Below are positions 1 through 6,061 of a DNA stretch of 6,061 nt, in pieces. Under the pieces are notes generated by a model. It worked only from the letters and a program-made list of their open reading frames with translations, was not told the origin of the DNA and did not search any database. The first letter of the stretch is position 1, and the number at the start of each line of letters is the position of its first letter. The DNA comes from Verrucomicrobia bacterium UBA6354 (lineage in GTDB: Bacteria; Verrucomicrobiota; Kiritimatiellia; RFP12; UBA1067), in assembly GCA_002440145.1 (NCBI GenBank), contig DJRS01000008.1:1-6061 (forward strand). Reading direction: 5' to 3'. The translations under genes were made by a program, and so were the position numbers.

Positions 1-74
1 ATATTCTGCATGCGATGTGCGGGGCTGAATGCAAAAGCGGCGCGGAATATCACGGGGGAAAGGAAGGATGCAAC
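1..74. other. Left edge, no assignable gene
   Basis: No gene can be named here. Two forward frames are open from the window edge. One runs from base 1 to a TGA at 76-78, which overlaps the ATG at 75 as ATGA and could be the last 25 codons of an upstream gene. The other, starting at base 3, runs without a stop into the small ORF at 75-152. Neither short translation resembles a family I know, and third-position GC does not choose between them. No promoter-like or hairpin signal is convincing. Confidence 0.3.
58..67 (+). promoter_or_regulatory. Ribosome binding site before the small ORF
   Basis: GAAAGGAAGG lies upstream of the ATG at 75, with 10 nt between the GAAAGGA core (58-64) and the start, or 7 nt counted from the end of AAGG. 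The same GAAAGGA heptamer precedes the other three starts in the window. It favours ATG 75 over the ATG at 68, which is only 3 nt from the core and opens an 8-codon frame. Confidence 0.45.
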
Positions 75-152
75 ATGAAGACAAGTGGAGCTAAGATGAA
101 GGGTCTGATTCTGGCGACATTGGGGCTTCCCTGCCGGAAAGGAGAAAGATGA
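75..152 (+). CDS. Possible small ORF, signal-peptide-like leader (25 aa)
   Basis: This 25-codon reading frame has a good ribosome binding site at 58-67. Its TGA (150-152) overlaps the ATG (149) of the lipoprotein gene in the ATGA arrangement typical of translational coupling. The peptide starts MKTSGAKMKG and continues with a hydrophobic run (LILATLGL) followed by PCRKGER, so it resembles the n-region and h-region of a signal peptide that then stops. I recognise no family. It could be a leader peptide that couples translation into the glycosidase gene, the decayed 5' end of another exported protein, or chance. A second ATG at 96 would give a shorter version. The same frame is open further upstream to the window edge, so it could also be the tail of a longer gene. 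Confidence 0.33.
   Translation: MKTSGAKMKGLILATLGLPCRKGER
137..148 (+). promoter_or_regulatory. Ribosome binding site of the GH-A lipoprotein gene
   Basis: GAAAGGAG (137-144) is a strong Shine-Dalgarno match. It lies 4 nt before ATG 149 but 10 nt before the in-frame ATG at 155, two codons later. In the other genes of this window the GAAAGGA core sits 8-10 nt from the start, so initiation at 155 is a real alternative. The choice only removes residues M and K from the signal peptide and does not change the product. Confidence 0.55.
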
Positions 153-2623
153 AAATGACGAAGAAACGCAAACTGGCCATGTTGTCCGGCGCGGGCGTCT
201 GCCTGCTGCTGGCTGGGTGCAACTCGGAGGACATTCCCCCGGCCGATGCGCGCAAGGCGTCGGCCCCGCTGGCGTCCGTCGCGTGCGCGGCAGAACAGCC
301 GCAGCCACTGGATGTCCGCCTGGACGCGAGCGGGCGGCTGTCCGGCGGCTCGTTCGAGATTGGTCTCGCCGCGTTCGCTCCGGGCTGGGCGGCGCTTGGC
401 GTCTCGCTCGACTTCGACAGCACGGGACTGCACCGTCGCTGGCAGGTCCTTGCCGGCGACAGACCGCGTCTGGACGCCGCGTTCGACGGGAGCCTCCAGC
501 CCGACGGGTCGCTCGTCTGCACATGGACGGCGACGGCCCGCGCGGCATTTGACCTCCAGTGTCTGGGCCTGGTCGTCCAGCACGCGGCGGCTGACGCCGT
601 CGGGCGCGCCTGGAAGGCGGACGAGCGGGAACGGGTCTTCCCGTCCGGGATCGACGGCGCGGGCGGCTTCGGCGGCGGACGCGCACGGCGCTTCGCGTAC
701 CCGATCGCGGGCGGGCGCACGCTCACGCTCGAATGGGACGAGCCTGTTCCCTACAACGCGGAAGACGGACGGAAGTGGGGCGGGTGCACGTTTTTCACGC
801 GCTTTGGCGGCTTTCTCGGCCTGCGGTCATACGCGGCGGGCGAAACGGTCGCGTTTCGCGTGCGCATTTCCGTGACGGGTGGCTTCTCCATGCGTCCGCG
901 CGCAAAACTCGTCATCTCGGAAGGCCCGGAGTGGGCGAGGCTGGAGAACCGCAAGGACATCCTCGCGGGCAGCGCGCTCGACTTCTCCGGCATGGGGCTC
1001 GCCAATGCGCCGGCGGGCAAGTACGGCTGGCTCAAGGCGCAAGGCGGAGAATTCGTCTTCGAGGGCCGTCCGGGCGTCCGCCAGCGGTTCTACGGCGTCA
1101 ATCTCTGCAATACGGCGAACTATCCGTCGCATGCGGACGCGACGATGCTCGTGACGCGCCTTCGCCGGCTCGGTTACAACTCGATCCGCGTCCATCACCA
1201 TGACGACACGTGGGCGAAGCGTCCCGAGGAGCGCGACAAGCTCGATTTCCTGATCGCCGAGGCGATCCGTAACGGAATCTACATCACGACCGACCTCTAC
1301 GTCTCGCGCAAGGTCAGGTGGCGCGACATCGGCGTGGATCGGGACGGCGATGTGCCGATGGGGCTGTACAAGACGCTTTGCGCCTGCTACGAGCCCGCCT
1401 ACCGGGACTGGTGCCGGTTCGCCGAGGCGTTCCTTCGGCATGTCAACCCCTACACGGGCCGCGCCTATGCCGACGAGCCGGGCATGCCTCTCCTTTCGCT
1501 TGTCAACGAGGGCGACCTCGCCATGGGGTGGCGGGAGAAGGCGGACGATCCGCGTGTGCGGACGGCGTGGAAGGCGTTCGGCGGCGAGGGGGACGCGCCC
1601 GCCCTGGGGTCGCAGGGCTTTCGGGCCTTCGACGACCACCTGATGCGGACGTTCACGGAGAAAGCGACGCGGTTTCTCCGCGCACTCGGCGCGAAGGCGC
1701 TTCTCACGAACGACAACTGCGGTCCGCGCCATGGCGAGGGCGAGGGCGCGACGCCATGCTTCGACTACGTGGACTCGCACTTCTACATCGACCATCCGGT
1801 CTTCCACGGCAGGAAGTGGCGGCTGCCGTCCTCGTGCCCGAACGAGAGCCCGCTGCGCGGCGTCGGTGTGCCGCTACTGAACAAGGGGTACGCGAAGAAC
1901 GCCACGAAGCCCTATGCGATCAGCGAGTGGAACTTCTCCGGCCCCGGCAAGTACCGGGCGCTCGGCGGCATCTTCACGGGGGCGCGCGCGGCGCAGGACA
2001 AGTGGGACGCGCTCTGGCGCTTCGCCTATGCGCACAGTCGCGACTATTTTCGCGACGGCCGCGACCAGACGCCGGGCTACTTCGACTGCGCGACCGACCC
2101 GCTCGGTCAGGCGGGCGACCGCGCGTCCGTCTGCCTGTTCCTGCGGGGCGACGCGGACGACGCGACGCTCGAGACGGATGCGAAGACGGGCTCGATGCGT
2201 ATCGTCTCGCCGCGCACGTGCGGCGGGTTCTCCGAGGGCGGCGACATCGACGCGGGGGCTGTTGCCGTGCGCGTGCGCGGCGTGCCGGCGGCGGCGTGGG
2301 TCTCGTCGCTGGACGGGCGGGCGATCCCGTCCGCGTCGCGCCTCCTCGCGGTGCACCTGACTGACGTGCAGGGCGCGGGGACGGTCTACGCCGACGAGAC
2401 GCGCAAGGTGCTGCTCCAGTGGGGCAAGGGCTGCCTCGTCGAGCGGGGCGAGGCGGCGTTCGCCGTCCGCCTCGACCGCCCGGAGGCGTATTCGGTCTAC
2501 GCGCTCGGCACGGACGGCGCGCGGCAGGGGGCCGTGCCGGCGGAGGTGAGCCACGGGCGGCTCGTCTTCACGGCTTCGACGGCGCGCGGCGTCCTCCACT
2601 ACGAGATCGTCGCGGACAAGTGA
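149..2623 (+). CDS. Secreted lipoprotein glycoside hydrolase, clan GH-A (GH5-like)
   Basis: This 824-residue protein probably cleaves a beta-linked polysaccharide by the retaining mechanism while anchored to a membrane facing the outside. The N-terminus is a lipoprotein signal: basic MTKKRK, a hydrophobic core, then lipobox LLAGC with C24 as the lipidated residue and N25 after it. Residues about 35-300 are beta-rich and belong to no family I recognise. The TIM barrel starts near FYGVN (314-318). It carries SIRVHHHDD (345-353), NE at 453-454 as the likely acid/base, DSHFY with H544 and Y546, and SEWNF with E593 as the likely nucleophile. This order (NE at strand 4, E at strand 7) is characteristic of clan GH-A. 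Residues about 690-824 form a C-terminal beta domain. The GH2 gene follows after 49 nt in the same direction, so co-transcription is likely. GH5 is the closest family I can name; the subfamily and substrate are unknown. Start 149 or 155 are both possible. Confidence 0.86.
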   Translation: MKMTKKRKLAMLSGAGVCLLLAGCNSEDIPPADARKASAPLASVACAAEQPQPLDVRLDASGRLSGGSFEIGLAAFAPGWAALGVSLDFDSTGLHRRWQVLAGDRPRLDAAFDGSLQPDGSLVCTWTATARAAFDLQCLGLVVQHAAADAVGRAWKADERERVFPSGIDGAGGFGGGRARRFAYPIAGGRTLTLEWDEPVPYNAEDGRKWGGCTFFTRFGGFLGLRSYAAGETVAFRVRISVTGGFSMRPRAKLVISEGPEWARLENRKDILAGSALDFSGMGLANAPAGKYGWLKAQGGEFVFEGRPGVRQRFYGVNLCNTANYPSHADATMLVTRLRRLGYNSIRVHHHDDTWAKRPEERDKLDFLIAEAIRNGIYITTDLYVSRKVRWRDIGVDRDGDVPMGLYKTLCACYEPAYRDWCRFAEAFLRHVNPYTGRAYADEPGMPLLSLVNEGDLAMGWREKADDPRVRTAWKAFGGEGDAPALGSQGFRAFDDHLMRTFTEKATRFLRALGAKALLTNDNCGPRHGEGEGATPCFDYVDSHFYIDHPVFHGRKWRLPSSCPNESPLRGVGVPLLNKGYAKNATKPYAISEWNFSGPGKYRALGGIFTGARAAQDKWDALWRFAYAHSRDYFRDGRDQTPGYFDCATDPLGQAGDRASVCLFLRGDADDATLETDAKTGSMRIVSPRTCGGFSEGGDIDAGAVAVRVRGVPAAAWVSSLDGRAIPSASRLLAVHLTDVQGAGTVYADETRKVLLQWGKGCLVERGEAAFAVRLDRPEAYSVYALGTDGARQGAVPAEVSHGRLVFTASTARGVLHYEIVADK

Positions 2624-2654
2624 CCGCCGTTTAGGGTGTTGCACCGCGAACAAT

Positions 2655-2666
2655 GAGAAAGGACAG
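2655..2666 (+). promoter_or_regulatory. Ribosome binding site of the GH2 gene, shared 12-mer
   Basis: GAGAAAGGACAG contains the GAAAGGA core (2657-2663), 9 nt before ATG 2673. The identical 12-mer precedes the LamG gene at 4432-4443. No other start codon lies in the GH2 frame within the gap, so this site supports the start at 2673. Confidence 0.65.
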
Positions 2667-2672
2667 GAAGAA

Positions 2673-4397
2673 ATGACATTGACGACATGCGCACTGGTCG
2701 CGGCCTTGGCCGTCAACCTGAACGGTCCGTGGCAGTTCACGTTCAAGGAGGGCAAGCCGCTGGAGGAGACGTCCCTCGCGTCGTTCGCGGCGGACGACGT
2801 GATGGCCGTGCCCGGCTGCTGGGACGTCCTGCCGCGCTACTACCTCAAGCGCGGCACGGGCCTCTACCGTCGCACGTTCACGCTCGACGCGCCGATGAGG
2901 GACGCCGTGCTGACCGTGGACGGCATGGGCGTACGCGCGGCGTTCGCGCTCGACGGCGCGGACCTGGGCCGCCACGACTACCCCTACGCGCGGCTGGAGA
3001 TTCCCGTCGGGCCGCTTGCGGCGGGCACGCACGAGATCGCGGCGGCGGTGGACAACATCCTCGAATGGCCGCGCGTCAAGCTCGCGCGCCCGTACTACGA
3101 CTTCTACTTCTACGGCGGCTTCTACCATGGCGTCAGGCTCGTCGAGCGCGCGCCGAAGGTCTTCGTCCGCACGCGCGACTGGCGCACGGGGACGGTCGAG
3201 GTCGCGGTCGAGGGCGGCGCGCCGGCCGGCGCCGTCATGGTGGACGGGAAGGCCGTCGCGGCGGCGTGGAAAGACGGCCGCGCGACCGTGCGTGTGCCGG
3301 GCTTCCGCACCTGGTCGCCCGAAGCGCCGAACCTGCACACGCTGTCCGTGACCTGCGCGGGCGCGGCGTCCCAGCCCGCCGCCGTGCGCTTCGGCATCCG
3401 CCAGGTCGAGGCGAGGGGCGGCAAGATGTACCTCAACGGGAAGGAACTGTTCCTGAAGGGCTTCAACCGCCACGAGTCGTCCGTTCTCGAAGGCTCGGCA
3501 ACGGGCGAGACGACAATGCTGCGCGACCTCCAGAACCTGAAGGCCGTCGGCGGCAACTTCATCCGCGGCGCGCACTACCAGCAGTGCGAACGCTTCCTCG
3601 ACCTCTGCGACGAGATGGGCGTCCTCGTGTGGGAGGAGTCGCTCGGTTGGGGCAACGGGCATGCCAGCTTCGGCAAGAACTTCCCGCCGAACGAGCTGGG
3701 GGATGCCGGGTTCTGCGAAATGCAGGTCCGCCAGACGCGGGAGATGGTGCGGGCGAGCTTCAACCATCCGAGCGTCATCGTCTATGGCTTCCTCAACGAA
3801 TGTGCCAGCCAGACCGAGGCCGGCAAGGCGTTGGTGGACAGGCTGGCTGCGACGATCAGAGCCGAGGACTCCGGTCGGCTTGTTTCCTTCGCATGCAACA
3901 TGGTTGACTCAGACATTTCCAGCGCGAGTGTCGATCTTGTCGCGTTCAACGCCTATCCGGGGACGATTCCCGCGACGCCGGGCACGCCCGCGCAGCTGAA
4001 GGAGAAGGTCGAGAGGCGCTTCACGAGCGCGATTGCGCGCTTCCGCAAGCTATACCCCGACAAGCCGATCATGGTCTCCGAGTCGGGATGTGGCGGACTC
4101 TATGGAATGCACGACCCGAACGCTTCGATCAACACCGAGGAATACCAGGAGGAGTATTTGCGCGACATTCTGGAGTGTCTGTGGGCGAATTCGGACTGCT
4201 CCGGCTTCGCGATCTGGCAGATGAACGATGGCCGTACGCGCGAGCGTTTCTGCGACAGGAGCTGCTCGGCGATGTTTGGCGGGTCGATAGCAGGGTGCTA
4301 TGACCAGTTCCGGCGTCCGAAGAGGTCGGTCGAAACGATCAGCCAGTTCTTCCGTCGCGCGTGGACGAAGCGAGGCGAGCAGGAAGCCGACAGGTAA
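2673..4397 (+). CDS. Glycoside hydrolase family 2 (beta-galactosidase/glucuronidase superfamily)
   Basis: This 574-residue retaining exo-glycosidase probably removes a non-reducing terminal beta-linked sugar from oligosaccharides. The three standard GH2 domains are present: a jelly-roll sugar-binding domain (about 15-160, with LNGPWQF near the start, GTGLYRRTF and YGGFYHG at 147-153), an Ig-like domain (about 160-245) and a TIM barrel (about 245-574). The barrel contains FLKGFNRHE (NRHE 265-268), NFIRGAHY, LCDEMGVLVWEE, the acid/base site FLNEC (N375, E376) and the nucleophile site MVSESG (E470). The 94-residue gap between the two glutamates resembles beta-glucuronidase. However, the glucuronate-recognising N-x-K motif is replaced by S538-I539-A540, in a segment that otherwise aligns with the enzyme's C-terminus through RRPK. 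A glucuronidase role is therefore unlikely; a beta-galactosidase or other exo-activity is more plausible. The N-terminus has a short hydrophobic stretch (CALVAALA) without basic residues, so export is uncertain. GC content falls sharply in the last third of the gene. Confidence 0.9.
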   Translation: MTLTTCALVAALAVNLNGPWQFTFKEGKPLEETSLASFAADDVMAVPGCWDVLPRYYLKRGTGLYRRTFTLDAPMRDAVLTVDGMGVRAAFALDGADLGRHDYPYARLEIPVGPLAAGTHEIAAAVDNILEWPRVKLARPYYDFYFYGGFYHGVRLVERAPKVFVRTRDWRTGTVEVAVEGGAPAGAVMVDGKAVAAAWKDGRATVRVPGFRTWSPEAPNLHTLSVTCAGAASQPAAVRFGIRQVEARGGKMYLNGKELFLKGFNRHESSVLEGSATGETTMLRDLQNLKAVGGNFIRGAHYQQCERFLDLCDEMGVLVWEESLGWGNGHASFGKNFPPNELGDAGFCEMQVRQTREMVRASFNHPSVIVYGFLNECASQTEAGKALVDRLAATIRAEDSGRLVSFACNMVDSDISSASVDLVAFNAYPGTIPATPGTPAQLKEKVERRFTSAIARFRKLYPDKPIMVSESGCGGLYGMHDPNASINTEEYQEEYLRDILECLWANSDCSGFAIWQMNDGRTRERFCDRSCSAMFGGSIAGCYDQFRRPKRSVETISQFFRRAWTKRGEQEADR

Positions 4398-4401
4398 ACG
4401 C

Positions 4402-4413
4402 GATTTGCAAATC
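4402..4413. repeat. 12-bp perfect palindrome GATTTGCAAATC
   Basis: GATTTGCAAATC reads identically on both strands and starts 4 nt after the stop codon of the GH2 gene. It is AT-rich within a GC-rich region. The size and symmetry fit a binding site for a dimeric regulator, but there is only one copy and no promoter is evident beside it. It is too short, and lacks the T-run, to be called a terminator. Confidence 0.4.
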
Positions 4414-4431
4414 AAACACAAACCAAACCAA

Positions 4432-4443
4432 GAGAAAGGACAG
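4432..4443 (+). promoter_or_regulatory. Ribosome binding site of the LamG gene
   Basis: GAGAAAGGACAG is identical to the 12-mer before the GH2 gene. The GAAAGGA core (4434-4440) ends 8 nt before ATG 4449. The nearer ATG at 4444 is only 3 nt away and opens a two-codon frame (ATG AGA TGA), so 4449 is the productive start. The 24 nt before this site (4408-4431) contain no G and only one T, which should keep the leader unstructured. Confidence 0.65.
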
Positions 4444-4448
4444 ATGAG

Positions 4449-6061
4449 ATGAGAGGTTCTGCGTATTCAAATTCGAAGAAGAGGCGTCTATGCCATAGCC
4501 GATTCAAAAACCTTCTCGCGGCCATGTTGTCGATTTCGGCAACGGCTGTCCATGCGACAGACGCCGACACGCTTGTGTGGTATCGGTTCAGCGACCTTCC
4601 AGAGGTCGGGACGGTCGACTATGGGGTTTTCCTTACAAACGAGGTCGGATCGTCTTTCAAGGGCGTGGCGGACTCTCTCGACACGGCTTCTGCCACATGG
4701 AAGCACGGCGGCTGGGTGGTCGGCGGCACGAACGACTGGCCCTCGACAGTTTCGCTGTTGGACGGAATGAATGCATTGGCGAATGACAGGTGTGTGCATT
4801 TTCGCGAAGGCAAAGGAACTGGCGTTATCCGCATTGACGACGAGCAGGGGGAGAATAATGCTTGGCGGCTCGCGAATGGCAGTTTCACGGTCGAGTTGTT
4901 TGTGAAGACGCGGGAGATGAAGCCCCAGACTCTTGTCTGCCGCGGCATAGGAGAGTCAAGCTTTGAGAATTGGGACACAAACGATTGCTGGCGGCTTGAA
5001 CTGGTTCGACGTTCCGAGAACGATGGCGGGTACTTGGTCTTGACGTCAAAGGGCGGTGGCGCGTCCGTACGGACAACAGGTACAAGGAATGGTCCGTCCC
5101 TTAGCGACGGGAAATGGCATCATGTCGCGGTGACATATGATTCCACAACAAGAACCTGGCAAGTCTTTCAGGATTACCAGATTCTCGGGAGCTTGGCACT
5201 CCCGGAAGGTGAGGCTCCCAATCTCGAGGGTCGGCCCGTCATCATCGGATGCGTTCCGCAGAGGGTCTGGGCGAACTTCAAGAACGGTTCCCTTGACGAA
5301 TTTCGCGTCACAGGTCGCGTCTTGACGGCGCGCGAGTTCCTCGGCTACCGGGCTGTTGCGCACGATCAGGAAGACGATGTGGCCGTCTATCTGCCATTTG
5401 ACGAGCCGTCTGCCGTCGGGGCCGATGAGTTCCCCTGTGCGCGCGGCTGGGAATCGGCGACCGGGACTTCGCTGTCCTGGAATGCCGTCCATCCGGCGCG
5501 TGCGGCGGAGATTACCTTCTACGACGGGGCGACGGGCAATCTGGAGTCCGATGACATGCCGGGAAGTCGCATGTACGCGACTGTCCTCAGCCCGGCGGAC
5601 TATGCCAACGGAGGGGCACTTGTGCTTTCCGGCAAAGAGAATGAAACCGCTGCCCGGATTCTCATTTCGGACGCATCCGAGGCCATGGGAGAAAACTATA
5701 CGGTTGAGGTGTTCTTCAAGGCGGAGAGCGGTTCTTCCACCCGAAACGTTGGGTTGCTTGTGGCTGAAGGCTGTTGGAACGTCCAGGTTCTGAAAGGAGG
5801 CTCCTTGAATTGCACGGACGCATCTTACAATCGGTGGGTGGAGTCGAATCATCAGATTGTCGACGGTAAGTGGCATCATCTGGCGTGCGTCTACGACAAG
5901 ACGGCCAAGTCGATCAGCTTTTATCAGGACTATCTGCTTGTTGGCCGAGGCTCCAACGTTGACCTGTCGGCGGCGCAGAATCTCTACCTGGCTGCTTCTC
6001 AGTACAATACGGGATTCACGGACATGAAGCTGGATGCGTTCCGCCTGACGCGCAAGGCGCT
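4449..6061 (+). CDS. Secreted protein with tandem LamG-like modules (3' partial)
   Basis: An open frame of 537 codons continues past the window edge with no stop. The N-terminus is a probable Sec signal: a long basic region (KKRR at 10-13, RFK at 18-20), a hydrophobic core (LLAAMLSISATAV) and a likely cut after VHA at 36. The mature part begins with DTLVWYRF (40-47). Two concanavalin-like LamG (Laminin_G_3 type) modules follow. Module 1 has SFTVELFVKT (from 145), DGKWHHVAVTYD (220-231), FQDYQILG and LDEFRVTGR (D283). Module 2 has NYTVEVFFKA (from 416), DGKWHHLACVYD (472-483), YQDYLLVG and LDAFRLTRK (D529). VAVYLPFD near 314 mirrors the opening WYRF of module 1, giving a repeat of roughly 250-270 residues. 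Such domains bind glycans or proteins outside the cell. No catalytic domain is visible, but one could lie beyond the edge. It follows the GH2 gene by 51 nt and is probably in the same transcript. GC content is lower than in the lipoprotein gene. Confidence 0.88.
   Translation, partial: MRGSAYSNSKKRRLCHSRFKNLLAAMLSISATAVHATDADTLVWYRFSDLPEVGTVDYGVFLTNEVGSSFKGVADSLDTASATWKHGGWVVGGTNDWPSTVSLLDGMNALANDRCVHFREGKGTGVIRIDDEQGENNAWRLANGSFTVELFVKTREMKPQTLVCRGIGESSFENWDTNDCWRLELVRRSENDGGYLVLTSKGGGASVRTTGTRNGPSLSDGKWHHVAVTYDSTTRTWQVFQDYQILGSLALPEGEAPNLEGRPVIIGCVPQRVWANFKNGSLDEFRVTGRVLTAREFLGYRAVAHDQEDDVAVYLPFDEPSAVGADEFPCARGWESATGTSLSWNAVHPARAAEITFYDGATGNLESDDMPGSRMYATVLSPADYANGGALVLSGKENETAARILISDASEAMGENYTVEVFFKAESGSSTRNVGLLVAEGCWNVQVLKGGSLNCTDASYNRWVESNHQIVDGKWHHLACVYDKTAKSISFYQDYLLVGRGSNVDLSAAQNLYLAASQYNTGFTDMKLDAFRLTRKA

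Noticed and set aside
91..726. 211-codon open frame on the - strand covering the start of the lipoprotein gene
   Set aside because: It is Pro/Ala/Ser/Arg-rich, opposite a clear lipoprotein signal and coding region, with no motif.
827..1807. 326-codon open frame on the - strand inside the lipoprotein gene
   Set aside because: It lies fully opposite the GH-A coding region, is dominated by Arg, Ala, Val and Glu as expected for the reverse of GC-rich codons, and shows no domain motif.
2635..2645. Possible hairpin GGTG-TTG-CACC between the lipoprotein and GH2 genes
   Set aside because: The stem is only 4 bp, does not extend, and has no T-run, so it is not a credible terminator.
1874..2755. 293-codon open frame on the - strand spanning the end of the lipoprotein gene and the start of the GH2 gene
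   Set aside because: It is antisense to two well-supported genes, is Arg/Ala-rich and of low complexity, and has no recognisable family.
2631..3767. 378-codon open frame on the - strand opposite the GH2 gene
   Set aside because: The + strand carries all GH2 signatures; the antisense translation is a compositional shadow.
4444..4452. ATG at 4444 as the start of the LamG gene
   Set aside because: It is in a different frame, stops after two codons, and is only 3 nt from the Shine-Dalgarno core; 4449 has the better spacing and the long frame.
5046..5879. 277-codon open frame on the - strand opposite the LamG gene
   Set aside because: The + strand frame is open across the whole region and has two LamG modules with repeated motifs; the antisense product has none.

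Overview
The window looks like a piece of a carbohydrate-degradation operon from a GC-rich bacterium. All recognisable genes lie on the + strand and are tightly packed. A secreted lipoprotein glycosidase, a GH2 glycosidase and a secreted LamG-repeat protein opening with a 'DTLVWYRF' motif together suggest a Kiritimatiellota or related PVC-group bacterium. That taxonomic call is an inference from gene style, not from a marker gene.

Layout. Positions 1-74 are the left edge, with no gene I can name. Positions 75-152 hold a possible 25-codon small ORF with a good ribosome binding site and a signal-peptide-like sequence; its stop overlaps the start of the next gene as ATGA. Positions 149-2623 encode an 824-residue lipoprotein with a long unrecognised beta-rich N-terminal region, a clan GH-A (GH5-like) TIM-barrel catalytic domain and a C-terminal beta domain. 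After a 49-nt gap, 2673-4397 encode a complete 574-residue GH2 glycosidase (beta-galactosidase/beta-glucuronidase superfamily). After a 51-nt gap containing a 12-bp perfect palindrome, 4449 to the right edge encodes an exported protein built from at least two LamG-like modules. Its 3' end lies outside the window.

How the genes could work together (inference): the membrane-anchored GH-A enzyme would attack a polysaccharide, the GH2 enzyme would trim released oligosaccharides from their non-reducing ends, and the LamG protein would bind glycan or act as a surface adhesin. No transporter, regulator, sulfatase or SusC/D pair is visible, so the substrate cannot be named.

Three things deserve a second look. 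The start sites share a ribosome-binding motif (GAAAGGA) and an ATGA start context with tiny upstream ORFs. GC content drops from about 70-77% to about 52-62% inside the GH2 gene near position 3.8 kb and stays lower in the LamG gene. The GH2 enzyme lacks the C-terminal N-x-K motif of true beta-glucuronidases. I see no tRNA, rRNA, CRISPR array, insertion sequence or convincing terminator.
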